NCBI GenBank assembly: GCA_946886855.1
Contig: CAMPJJ010000011.1
Location: 19,585 to 83,584 of the forward strand
DNA length: 64,000 nucleotides
Direction: 5' to 3'
Source of the DNA: an uncultured Roseateles sp.
GTDB taxonomy: Bacteria; Pseudomonadota; Gammaproteobacteria; Burkholderiales; Burkholderiaceae
Under the pieces are notes generated by a model. It did not search any database. It saw nothing but the letters and a program-made list of their open reading frames with translations, and was not told the DNA's origin. A program made the position numbers and the translations under genes. Below, in pieces: positions 8,977 to 16,939 of the stretch. Within the stretch, counting starts at the first letter, position 1; every line of letters begins with the position of its first letter.

Positions 8977-11247
8977 TCAGAAGCTGCGGCGCCAGGTCAC
9001 GCGCAGCGTGCGCGGCTCGGCGGGATGCACGTGGCGGTCGGCCACCGCGACCGCCTCGCCGGGCAGCCGGGACTCGTAGAAGTACTCGATGTCGTTGACC
9101 CGGCGATCCATCAGGTTGAAGACGTCCAGCGTCAGCTCCGTCTTCGCCCCGAAGCGGCGGCTCACGCGCAGGTTGGTCGTCAGCGAGGAGCGGGACCGCA
9201 CGCTGTCGTCCTCGATCAGCGGGGCGCTGCCGAGGTAGCGCCACTGCAGGCTCGCGGACCAGGGGCCGAGGTCCCGGACGGTCACGCCGAACGAAGCGAC
9301 CTTGTCCACCGCGTTGGGAATGCGCGTCCCGGCGGGATCGGCATCGGAGAAACGCGCCCGCGTCCACGCCAGGTCGGCGTCGATCAGCAGCCACGGCAGC
9401 GGCACGTAGCGGTTGTTCCATTCGACGCCGTGTCGCGCGCTCGGCCGGTTGGCCTCGGTGGCGCCGGCATCGCCGACGTAGACCAGCTCGGAATCGAAGT
9501 CCAGCTTCCACAGCGCCAGCGAGCTCTGCAGCCCCGGCACGATCTCGCTGCGCACGCCCAGTTCATAGCCTTTGGCCTTGACCAGTCCGGGGACCGCGTC
9601 CACCGGATCGCCGCTGCGCGGATCGACGCGGGCGGTCACGCCCCGCGCGTCGTTGCTGTGGAAGCCGCGGCCGGCGTTGAGGAAGAACTCGGTGCGCGAC
9701 CACGGCCCCAACACCAGCGACAGCTTGGGCGAGGCCAAGGTCTGACGCGCGGCGCCCGAGTTCATGGCGTTGCTCAGGCTGTCGACGCGGAAACGCGCCT
9801 GATCCGCCCGGACGCCGACGACCGTGCGGGCCCACGGCGTGAGCGCCACGCCGAGCTCGCCGTAGAGGCTCGCCAGCGTCTCGCGCACCCGGTCGTCGCG
9901 CGTCGTGCCGATGGTCGCGCGTGCCTGGGTGTCGAACAGTCCCACCCGGGCGCGGTCCTGGCGCAGCTGCACGCCGATCTCGCCGCGGGCCGGCAGCCCC
10001 GCCAGCGTGGTCTCCTCGGCGTGGCTCGCGCTGAAGCCGTAGATGCGGCGATCGTCGGTCTGCGCGAACTGGTCGCCGGTCTCGGGCCGCTCCATCGCGT
10101 AGGTGAAGTTCGAATAGAGCGACAGGCGATACGCCATCGCGTAGGCGGCGACGCGGGTGGTCCCGCCGTCCGCGTCGCGGGACCACTCGCCGGAGAGGCT
10201 GCTGCGGCGCGTGCGGCCGCCGTCGCTGGGGTCGATCGTGTCGAAGCGCCCGAACGGCCGGCCGTCGAAGGTGCCCGCCTCGATGAGACGCTGAGGCACC
10301 TGGTCGGTCGAGGTCCAGTCGGCGCGGTAGTCCATCAGTCCGACGCGCCAGCGATCGGCGCCCGAGGTGCCCGACAGGCTCAGCACGAGGTTGCGACGGC
10401 TCAGGTCCTCCGGCAGGCGCCAGGGCCCATCGTTGCCCATCGCCTCAACGGCGCCCAGCAGCTGCACGCCCTCGGCGACAGGTGTCGATCCGGCCGCCAG
10501 CGCGCGGCGGTAGCGCCCCTCGCCCAGCGTCAGGCTGACGAAGGGCGCGTCGAGCGCGCGCAGGTAGTCGATGTCCGCCGAGCCCGCCGCCGCGAAGTCG
10601 CCGTTGCGGGCGAAGTACGGGCCCTTGCGGTAGTCGATGCGCTCCACCAGTTCCGGGATCAGGAAGTTGAGGTCGGCATACCCCTGCCCGTGCGCATGGC
10701 TGGGCATGTTGACGGGAAGCCCCATCACCGTGGTCGCGAAGTCGGTGCCGTGGTCGAGGTTGAAGCCGCGCAGGAAGTACTGGTTCGCCTTGCCGTCGCC
10801 GCTGTGCTGCGTGACGATCAGGCCGGGCACGAACTCCAGCACTTCGCCGGGGCGCAGCACCGGCCGGCTCTTGAGGAGCGCCGCACGGACCGTCCCCTGC
10901 GAGGCCGCGTCGCTGCTGCCGAGGCCGTTGTCGTAGTGACGGCCGTCGACCTCGACACGTTGCAGCGCGAGCACCTCGGCGGCGGGGGTCGCGGACGCGG
11001 CCGCCGCATCGGCGGTCGGCTCGGCCTTGCGCTCAGCGGTCGGCTCCGCAGCGCGCGCCGTGCTCATCAGGCTCGTCGCCGCAAGTGTCATCGCCGCGAG
11101 TGTCATCGCCGCCATGGCCGTCGCTGTCCGCGCTGCCCTTGCGGCGGTCGCTGCCTGCGCGGCGGTCGCTGCATGAGCGGCGCTCGCTGCTGTCGCGGCC
11201 AGCCGGGCCGTCCCTGCCGTCGTCGTCCCCTTGCGAGTCGTCGTCAT
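8977..11247 (-). CDS. TonB-dependent outer-membrane receptor
   Basis: Outer-membrane beta-barrel with N-terminal plug, 756 residues. An Ala/Thr-rich signal region precedes the plug, which shows LRPGEVLEFVPGLIVTQHSG, NQYFLRGFNLDHGTDFAT and RNGDFAAAGSADI. The barrel ends RVTWRRSF, with the terminal Phe used for outer-membrane assembly. The start ATG overlaps the stop of the HupE gene (ATGA), making it the last gene of the DUF4331 operon. The substrate is unknown. The HupE-type neighbour hints at a metal, possibly nickel or cobalt; that is inference only. Confidence 0.93.
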   Translation of the reverse strand: MTTTRKGTTTAGTARLAATAASAAHAATAAQAATAARAARTATAMAAMTLAAMTLAATSLMSTARAAEPTAERKAEPTADAAAASATPAAEVLALQRVEVDGRHYDNGLGSSDAASQGTVRAALLKSRPVLRPGEVLEFVPGLIVTQHSGDGKANQYFLRGFNLDHGTDFATTVMGLPVNMPSHAHGQGYADLNFLIPELVERIDYRKGPYFARNGDFAAAGSADIDYLRALDAPFVSLTLGEGRYRRALAAGSTPVAEGVQLLGAVEAMGNDGPWRLPEDLSRRNLVLSLSGTSGADRWRVGLMDYRADWTSTDQVPQRLIEAGTFDGRPFGRFDTIDPSDGGRTRRSSLSGEWSRDADGGTTRVAAYAMAYRLSLYSNFTYAMERPETGDQFAQTDDRRIYGFSASHAEETTLAGLPARGEIGVQLRQDRARVGLFDTQARATIGTTRDDRVRETLASLYGELGVALTPWARTVVGVRADQARFRVDSLSNAMNSGAARQTLASPKLSLVLGPWSRTEFFLNAGRGFHSNDARGVTARVDPRSGDPVDAVPGLVKAKGYELGVRSEIVPGLQSSLALWKLDFDSELVYVGDAGATEANRPSARHGVEWNNRYVPLPWLLIDADLAWTRARFSDADPAGTRIPNAVDKVASFGVTVRDLGPWSASLQWRYLGSAPLIEDDSVRSRSSLTTNLRVSRRFGAKTELTLDVFNLMDRRVNDIEYFYESRLPGEAVAVADRHVHPAEPRTLRVTWRRSF

Positions 11248-12560
11248 CCACCCACTCCCAGAATCTGGACATCGAAGATCCGCTCGGCCAGCCAGAGGAT
11301 CGCGATCAGCGCCACGAGGGCGGATCCCGCGCCGAGCACCCAGCGCGGATAACCGCGCCAGCGCCGCAAGGCCCAGGCAAGCGGCACCAGCACGGCCACG
11401 ATCGCCAGCTGTCCCGCTTCCACGCCGAGGTTGAACAGCACCAGCGGCGCCGCCAGCTCGGACCGGGCCAGGCCAAGGTCCTTCAGCGCGCTCGCGAAGC
11501 CGAAGCCGTGCACCAGGCCGAAGAGGAAGGTCAGCCGCCAGCGCGTCTCGACCAGCACCGGCCGCAGGTTGTTCATCGCGGCGAGCAGTACGCTCAGCGC
11601 GATCAGGCTTTCGACCCAGCGCGACGGCGGATTGACGACGTCGAAGACCGCGAGCGCCAGGGTGATCGAATGCGCCACGGTGAAGGCGGTGACCACGCCC
11701 AGCACGCTCCACAGCGCCGGCCGCCATGCGGTGGCGGGACGCCACTGTCCGTCCTCGCGGCGGAGCACCGCCGGCAGCAGCAGGACCACGAGGAACAGCA
11801 CGTGGTCGACGCCGATCCAGATGTGATGCACGCCGTCGCGGAAGATGCCGGCCAGGCCGTGCAGCCGGCCGCCGTCGCCGGCCGCGTCCGCGACCGGGCC
11901 CGCAGCACCGTCCGCGCCGGAGGCGGCGCTTCCGGCGTCCGCCGCGGCCGCCGAGCCCGTGGAACCCGGACCGCCTGCGCCCATCGGACCGAGCGCGACC
12001 GTCAGTCCCACCGTCCCCGGCGCGACGACGGCGGTTCTCGCCGCGCCGCCTTGTCGCCAGACCAGCACGCCGCGGTGCGTCGGGTCGGTCGTCGAGAACA
12101 GCGCATAGGACAGCGTGCCGGTGGCCGGCGCCGCCTCACAGGTCCAGGTGCGCACGAGCACCGCATAACGGCCGTCGCTGTGCTGGTCCAGTTGCAAGGG
12201 CACGTGCGCCCCGGGCCGGCAGGCGGCGCCTCGGGCGTCGCGGACCGCCAGCTGCAGGCCGCGGTCGGCGAACGACTCGATGTCCGCCGCGCGGGACCGC
12301 ACCTCGCCCCAGCGCAGCAGGCCGTCGTCGTCCGCATCCAGGACCAGGTCGCGGTCCAGGTCCCGCAACGCGATGTCGACGCGCAGCGTCGCGACCGGGC
12401 CGTCCACGCGCCACTGCAGGTAGGCGTCGCTCGCCTTGTGGGCCTCGGCGATCGAGGCACCCAGCAATCCCGCCAACATCCCTGCCAGGATGGCGGTGGC
12501 GGCCAGGCCCCGCCGCAGCGACGCCATCCATCGATCCCCCGTCGTCGGCGCCGGCGTCAT
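11244..12560 (-). CDS. HupE/UreJ-type membrane protein with EF-hand-like loop
   Basis: 438 residues with a signal peptide ending AEA before His41. The extracytoplasmic N-half contains a canonical 12-residue EF-hand loop, D75-D77-D79-G80-E86. The C-terminal half has about seven membrane helices with the HupE/UreJ_2 motifs HHIWIGVDH (245-253), FTVAHS (His297), FGLVHGFGFA (His351) and FNLGVEAGQ (Glu381). HupE/UreJ proteins are predicted nickel/cobalt permeases. Both its ends overlap neighbours by ATGA, so it is tightly coupled to the TPR and TonB-receptor genes. The calcium-like loop on a HupE protein is unusual. Confidence 0.88.
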   Translation of the reverse strand: MTPAPTTGDRWMASLRRGLAATAILAGMLAGLLGASIAEAHKASDAYLQWRVDGPVATLRVDIALRDLDRDLVLDADDDGLLRWGEVRSRAADIESFADRGLQLAVRDARGAACRPGAHVPLQLDQHSDGRYAVLVRTWTCEAAPATGTLSYALFSTTDPTHRGVLVWRQGGAARTAVVAPGTVGLTVALGPMGAGGPGSTGSAAAADAGSAASGADGAAGPVADAAGDGGRLHGLAGIFRDGVHHIWIGVDHVLFLVVLLLPAVLRREDGQWRPATAWRPALWSVLGVVTAFTVAHSITLALAVFDVVNPPSRWVESLIALSVLLAAMNNLRPVLVETRWRLTFLFGLVHGFGFASALKDLGLARSELAAPLVLFNLGVEAGQLAIVAVLVPLAWALRRWRGYPRWVLGAGSALVALIAILWLAERIFDVQILGVGG

Positions 12561-13732
12561 TCGAGCTCCTTGAGACGCAGGTCCTTCATCGATCGCTCGC
12601 GGACGAAGGTCCGGACCGGTTCGACGGCGTCCGGCTGTTTCGCCGCGCGCGCGGCGCGCAGCAGGAGCACCGCATCCGCCGGCTCACGCTGTTGAGCCCA
12701 GTTCATCCTGGCTTCCTTCAAGGCCGCGGCCGGGTCGCCCCGGACGTCGAGCGCGAAGCGCGCGCGCTCCCGCGCATGGCTGGTGTCGCCGCGCAGCGTC
12801 GCGGCATCGAAACGCTGCTGCATCTCCTTGGCCGCGCCCGCCGCGCCGGGATCCCCCGCCCGCTTCCAGGCGATGGACAGCCGCAGCAACAGCGCGTCGG
12901 GGAGTTGATCCACGCCCGCCGGCTGCCCGGCGCGGACGGCGGCGGCGGCGTCTTTCGGACGGCCGGCGTCCAGCAGCCAGTCGGCGTAGGCCGCGCGGAC
13001 GTAGAGATCGTCGCCGAGCTGCAGCGCCCGCTCATAGAGCGGGCCCGCAGTCGCGAGTCCCTGGCGCTCGGCGAGCTCGGCCCGCAGCAGGGCGATCCAC
13101 GCATGCGGCGCGCCCGGCGCACCGTCGAGCGCCGCCAGTCGCTGCGTCGCCGCGGCGTCCCGGCCTTGCAGGCTGTCGAGCTCGGCCAGGCACGCGTGAC
13201 CATGCGAGAGCGACAGCGGTGGCGACGCCAGCCGCTGGCATCCCGCCCGCGCCTCGTCCCATCGGCCGCGCACCTGCAGGATGCCGGCGCGGGTGAGTTC
13301 CGCCTGGGCCTGCAGCGCGACCGGCAGGCCGCGCTCGCGCAGCAGGCGGTCGAGCTCCTCCAGCGCCGGGTCGAAGTCGTGCCGCGCCTGCAGCACCGTC
13401 GCCTTCAGCAGGCGGGCCGCGGGCGGCGCCTCGGGATCGTTCCACCACGGTTGCAGCCAGGCCTGCGCGGTGCCGAGGTCCCGCGGATCGCCGTAATGCC
13501 GACTGCGCTCCACGGCCTCGCGCGCGGCGCGCAGCGCCAATCCGAGGTCGCGCGGCTGCTGCGCCAGCACCCGCTGCTCGGCGCGCTGGCGCGCACGCTC
13601 GCCCGCCGAGCCGGCGCGCAGCGGCAACCGCTCCACGACCTCGTCGTCCTGACGCGGCGTGAACGGCTCCGCCGACGCCCCGGCGGCGACGGTGGCGAGG
13701 CACGCGAGCGCGAGGGCTCGCGCGGCCTTCAA
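12557..13732 (-). CDS. Exported TPR-like protein of unknown function
   Basis: 391 residues with a cleavable signal peptide (LACLATVAAGASA, then EPF). The rest is helical, with degenerate TPR-like pairs rich in Ala/Leu/Arg (for example RLLKATVLQARHDFDPALEEL and VRAAYADWLLDAGRPKDAAA). The start is a TTG that overlaps the lipoprotein stop (TTGA); no ATG is close by, and the signal peptide begins directly at this codon. It overlaps the HupE start by ATGA. I do not recognise a named family. Operon position suggests a periplasmic scaffold or chaperone for the receptor system. Confidence 0.8.
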   Translation of the reverse strand: MKAARALALACLATVAAGASAEPFTPRQDDEVVERLPLRAGSAGERARQRAEQRVLAQQPRDLGLALRAAREAVERSRHYGDPRDLGTAQAWLQPWWNDPEAPPAARLLKATVLQARHDFDPALEELDRLLRERGLPVALQAQAELTRAGILQVRGRWDEARAGCQRLASPPLSLSHGHACLAELDSLQGRDAAATQRLAALDGAPGAPHAWIALLRAELAERQGLATAGPLYERALQLGDDLYVRAAYADWLLDAGRPKDAAAAVRAGQPAGVDQLPDALLLRLSIAWKRAGDPGAAGAAKEMQQRFDAATLRGDTSHARERARFALDVRGDPAAALKEARMNWAQQREPADAVLLLRAARAAKQPDAVEPVRTFVRERSMKDLRLKELE

Positions 13733-14148
13733 GTGACGGGCGCCGGTTCGTCGGTCTCGCTGGCGGGCGGCGTCGTCACGTTGCCGGCCGTCAACGGCTC
13801 CGCGGTCTCGCTGCTCGACTGCGAAGTCGTCAGCGTGAACTGCGTGTAAGCCGTGGACGACCCGAGCGCGCTGTCCGGCACCGAGGCCGGCGTCACGTCG
13901 CCGGGACCGCCGCCACCGTCGTCGCCGCCGCCCCCGAAGCAGCCGGCCACCATCATGGCGGCGGCGATCGTGGTGAGCGCGAGCGCCGGACGACCGACGC
14001 GCAGGGCGCGGGACCGGGCGCCGCGATCGGCCGTGATGCCGGACGATGCGCCGGTCGATGCGCCGGTGGATGCGCCGGCCGATGCGCCGGTGGATGCGCC
14101 GGCCGATGCGTGGTCAGGCGCGGAGGCCCTCGAAGAGGTGTCACTCAT
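13729..14148 (-). CDS. Small predicted lipoprotein, low-complexity N-terminus
   Basis: 139 residues. About 40 residues of a Ser/Thr/Gly/Ala repeat (12-bp DNA unit) and a basic stretch precede a hydrophobic helix ending MMVAGC, a lipobox. After the Cys come Gly/Asp-rich residues and a Thr/Ser-rich tail. GAGGAG lies seven bases before the chosen ATG. The n-region is far longer than usual for a lipoprotein, so the repeat may be a recent expansion. It lies 14 bases after the DUF4331 stop and overlaps the TPR gene start. No family recognised. Confidence 0.7.
   Translation of the reverse strand: MSDTSSRASAPDHASAGASTGASAGASTGASTGASSGITADRGARSRALRVGRPALALTTIAAAMMVAGCFGGGGDDGGGGPGDVTPASVPDSALGSSTAYTQFTLTTSQSSSETAEPLTAGNVTTPPASETDEPAPVT
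14045..14110. repeat. 12-bp minisatellite, about 5.5 copies
   Basis: Units of GATGCGCCGGTC and variants lie in frame inside the lipoprotein gene and encode the repeated Ala-Gly/Ser-Thr tract. Confidence 0.9.
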
Positions 14149-14162
14149 GATGGGCTCCTCGC

Positions 14163-15692
14163 TCACTGCGTACCGCCGACGGGCGTGTACAGATACGGGA
14201 ATCCGGGCAGCAGCGGCACGACGGCCTGGTCGACCGCGTCATGCAGCTTGAACGCCGTGGCGCCCAGCGGCACCGCGGACGGCTTGCAGGCCGCGCCGAA
14301 GCCCAGTGCGTCGGTATCGCCGTTGGCCACGCACAGGCCGCCCATCACCGCCACCAGCGAGATGTCGACGACGTCGTCCTTCGGCCGGCGGCCGTTGGGG
14401 TAACCCGCGTTGTCGTTGCCCTTGGCCAGCAGGTTGCCGACGATCCCCAGGCGGTTCTGCTGCGCGAACGGCACGGCCGCGATGGACGTGTTCAGCCGCA
14501 GCTCTTCCGACGCGACCGGGTTGGCCGGCTGGTTCACGCCCTTGATGCCGGTGAGGAAGGTGGTGACCAGGTCGTTGCGCGGCAGGTTGGTCGGCGCGGA
14601 GCCCGGCAGGTTGAGCACCGTGGCGAGCAGCGCCGGCAGGGTCGGGTTGGTCACATAGGTGGCGAACTGCGCGTCGTCCTTGGGCTTGGAGGCGTTGAAG
14701 CGGTCCTTGTCGGGCAGGCCGATGACCACCTCGTTGACCAGCGGCATGCCCAGGCGCGAGACCTGGACCCAGGCGCCGCCGGCCTTGTCGGCGGTCTGAT
14801 GGCCGGCCTTGGGCGCGGGGTCGATGATGCGGGCCTGGCGCATGCTGGCGGAGGTCCAGCCGCCGATCACCGGCTCGGCGCCGGAGACGAGGCAGCTCTT
14901 GTGCACCTCGAGCGCGAGCGTGGTGACGTTCTTGCCCTCGAGCGTGTTGGGCGCCGCGTTGATCAGGGCCGGATCGGTGATGACGGCGACCGGCGCGTTC
15001 ACCAGGTCGAAGATCGTGCCGAGGTTGACCGCGAAGGGGTCCTTGCGCTGGCCCACGAAGACCTTGGCGGGCTGGTTGCAGCCAGGAATGTTGACCGCGT
15101 AGACGTGCTTGGCCGCGTAGGCCGTGTAATCGGCGATCGTCTTCTTGCCGATGTTGTCGACGGGCTTGTCGAAGGACGTGCCGCCGCCGCTGGCATTGGT
15201 GATGGCCGAGCGCGTGCCGGAACGGCGGTCGCCGCGCACGATGTCCACGGTGTAGCTCTCGTTGAGGTTGAGCGACGCGGCCTTCACGTCGGACACGGTG
15301 CCGGACTGGATCAGCGGGATGGGCACGCTCTTGTCGCCGATGGTCAGCGCCGTGCCCTTCAGCGAGTTCTTGAAGCGGAACTGGAAGGTGATGTCTTCCT
15401 TGGCGTCGCCGTTGTTGTCGACGTGGATCTCGTAGAGCGCGTTCGGGTCCAGCGAGAAGTAGTTGGGGCCGCCGTAGGGATCCTGCAGCGGCTGGTAGTT
15501 GGCGATCAGGGTCACGTAGTCGGCGCGACCGGTCTCGTAACTCATGAACATGTAGAAGTCCGTCGCATCCGCCTTGGGGACGGTCGTGATGAACGGCGCC
15601 TCCCGGTGGCTGGAGGCGAAGGCCAGGCCGGCGCAGAGCGCGCTCACGGCGAACAGTCCGGCGCGCAACGGCGTCGAGGGGATCTGGATCAT
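14163..15692 (-). CDS. DUF4331 exported protein
   Basis: 509 residues. The signal peptide ends AFA and the mature part starts SSHREAP, the hallmark of DUF4331, followed by DATDFYMFMSYE. Acidic clusters (HVDNNGDAKEDITFQF) could bind calcium. The start ATG at 15692 has GAGGAG upstream. It is the first gene of a five-gene coupled operon ending with a TonB-dependent receptor. DUF4331 has no established function; export and acidic loops suggest a periplasmic or surface binding protein. A 16-base-spaced ECF-like promoter lies about 65 bases upstream. Confidence 0.9.
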   Translation of the reverse strand: MIQIPSTPLRAGLFAVSALCAGLAFASSHREAPFITTVPKADATDFYMFMSYETGRADYVTLIANYQPLQDPYGGPNYFSLDPNALYEIHVDNNGDAKEDITFQFRFKNSLKGTALTIGDKSVPIPLIQSGTVSDVKAASLNLNESYTVDIVRGDRRSGTRSAITNASGGGTSFDKPVDNIGKKTIADYTAYAAKHVYAVNIPGCNQPAKVFVGQRKDPFAVNLGTIFDLVNAPVAVITDPALINAAPNTLEGKNVTTLALEVHKSCLVSGAEPVIGGWTSASMRQARIIDPAPKAGHQTADKAGGAWVQVSRLGMPLVNEVVIGLPDKDRFNASKPKDDAQFATYVTNPTLPALLATVLNLPGSAPTNLPRNDLVTTFLTGIKGVNQPANPVASEELRLNTSIAAVPFAQQNRLGIVGNLLAKGNDNAGYPNGRRPKDDVVDISLVAVMGGLCVANGDTDALGFGAACKPSAVPLGATAFKLHDAVDQAVVPLLPGFPYLYTPVGGTQ

Positions 15693-15758
15693 GGAATGCT
15701 CCTCGTCTTTGAGGGAACGATGTGGTGGAGGCGGGCGCGGAGGTGCCGCCCGAGTCCT

Positions 15759-15786
15759 TTTACGCGGCCCGGGCCGCATTGGATGC
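15759..15786 (-). promoter_or_regulatory. Putative ECF-type promoter of the DUF4331 operon
   Basis: Read on the minus strand: GCATCC at 15786-15781, 16 bases, then CGTAAA at 15764-15759, giving a leader of about 60 bases. It shares ATCC, the exact 16-base spacer and CGTAWA with the signal before the ECF sigma gene. Confidence 0.55.
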
Positions 15787-15946
15787 GCGGACCGGTCCGT
15801 GTCGCGGGTTGGAGGTCCACCGCTGGGACGGCTGGGGCAAGGGCGAGCCCCGTGTGCCCGTTGACGCGTCAGCGTTGGAGGGGACAGGGTGGACGGGATT
15901 CCGATGAATCCGAATCGGCCGACGACGCGTACGCGCGGCGCGAGGG

Positions 15947-16831
15947 CTAGCGTTTTCGCGCCGGCGACCTCGTCGTCCCCTTCTCCGTCCCCTTCTCCGT
16001 CCCCTTCTCCGTCCCCTTATCGGTCCCCTTCTCCGTCCCCTTCACCGTTCCCTTCACCGTTCCCTTCGTCGTCCTCGTCGCCCCTTTGATCCCGCCCAGG
16101 ATCAGGTCGATCCCGGCGAGGAAGTCGCCGCGGTCGTCGTGACGCTGCAGCTGGTCCGCGACCGATCGCGTGAACGGGTAGTCGCGCTCGTCGAGCGCCG
16201 TCCATGCCTCGGCCACCTCGCCGAGGAAGTCCTCCCGATCGAGCTCACGCGTCTGCGCGGAGAGCCGGTTCGCCGCGTTCTGCCCGCCGACACCGAGGAT
16301 GTAATGCAGCAGCGCCGAGGCCGCGGACCACTCCCCCGCCGCCGGCGCGCCGAGCGCCCGCACCTGCTGCCCGAGGCACTCGAACAGGCGCACCGTCGGC
16401 AGTGCGCCGGCCGACTGGAACAGCGCCGATCCGATCCACGGGTGCGCGTCCATCGCGTCGAACGTGCCGAGCGCGAGCGCGCGGATCGTGTCCTCCGGCG
16501 ACTGCGCGCCAGCCTCCGCGCCGGACTGCGCGTCGGCGTTCGCGTCGGCGTTCGCGTCCGCCTGCGCGGCCGTCACCTCGGCCGTCACCTCGGCCGTCAC
16601 CTCGGCCATCACGCCCGCGATCACCGCGTCGCACGCGGCCACGAGCAGATCACCCTTGTTGGCGACGTGCCAGTAGATCGCGCCGGGCCCCGTCGCGAGC
16701 CGCTCCGACAACGCGCGGAAGGTCAGACCGCCCTCCCCGGCGCTGTCGAGCAACGCAATCGACGCTTCGACGATGCGATCCCGCGAGAGGGAATCCTCCC
16801 GCCGTTGAGGCGACCCTGTCTTCTTGACCAT
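15947..16831 (-). CDS. TetR/AcrR-family repressor with C-terminal KGTE repeat tail
   Basis: 294 residues from the ATG at 16831 (MVKKTGSP). The N-terminal helix-turn-helix is RIVEASIALLDSAGEGGLTF ... GPGAIYWHVANKGDLL, as in TetR proteins. An internal Ala/Asp/Val repeat (AEVTAEVTAEVT, ANADANADAQ) interrupts the region between the DNA-binding and ligand domains. The C-terminus is a basic tail of Lys-Gly-Thr-Glu units from a 12-bp minisatellite. It is divergent from a TetX-like monooxygenase, with two palindromes between them that it probably binds to repress both genes. Confidence 0.9.
   Translation of the reverse strand: MVKKTGSPQRREDSLSRDRIVEASIALLDSAGEGGLTFRALSERLATGPGAIYWHVANKGDLLVAACDAVIAGVMAEVTAEVTAEVTAAQADANADANADAQSGAEAGAQSPEDTIRALALGTFDAMDAHPWIGSALFQSAGALPTVRLFECLGQQVRALGAPAAGEWSAASALLHYILGVGGQNAANRLSAQTRELDREDFLGEVAEAWTALDERDYPFTRSVADQLQRHDDRGDFLAGIDLILGGIKGATRTTKGTVKGTVKGTEKGTDKGTEKGTEKGTEKGTTRSPARKR
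15975..16070. repeat. 12-bp minisatellite, eight copies
   Basis: Units of GTCCCCTTCTCC and close variants. On the minus strand they encode the KGTE/KGTV tail of the TetR protein. Copy number can change without a frameshift. Confidence 0.95.
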
Positions 16832-16840
16832 GCCGCGATC

Positions 16841-16869
16841 TTGACACATCTGGAACGCCGCTCCATCAT
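16841..16869 (+). promoter_or_regulatory. Sigma-70-like promoter of the monooxygenase gene
   Basis: A consensus TTGACA (16841-16846), a 17-base spacer and CATCAT (16864-16869, 4 of 6 match to TATAAT). The -10 region lies inside the operator region, so a bound TetR repressor would block it. Confidence 0.6.
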
Positions 16870-16886
16870 CATGGAACGGCATTCCA
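16851..16886. promoter_or_regulatory. Two palindromic TetR-type operators
   Basis: TGGAACGCCGCTCCA (16851-16865) and TGGAACGGCATTCCA (16872-16886) are near-perfect inverted repeats with TGGAA/TTCCA-type arms. Their starts are 21 bases apart, two helical turns, which suits binding of two dimers on one face. They sit between the divergent TetR and monooxygenase genes. Confidence 0.75.
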
Positions 16887-16939
16887 TACATCGACCGGAT
16901 CTTCGCGTCCGGGCGATGTCATCCCATGAAGGATTCACC

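Noticed and set aside
8158..11352. 1064-codon plus-strand open frame opposite sigma and TonB genes
   Set aside because: Composition is typical of antisense high-GC frames and the opposite strand carries clear sigma, anti-sigma and receptor motifs.
15722..15907. Small plus-strand ORF (61 codons) in the gap before the TetR gene
   Set aside because: No ribosome site or recognisable similarity, and it covers the proposed promoter of the DUF4331 operon.
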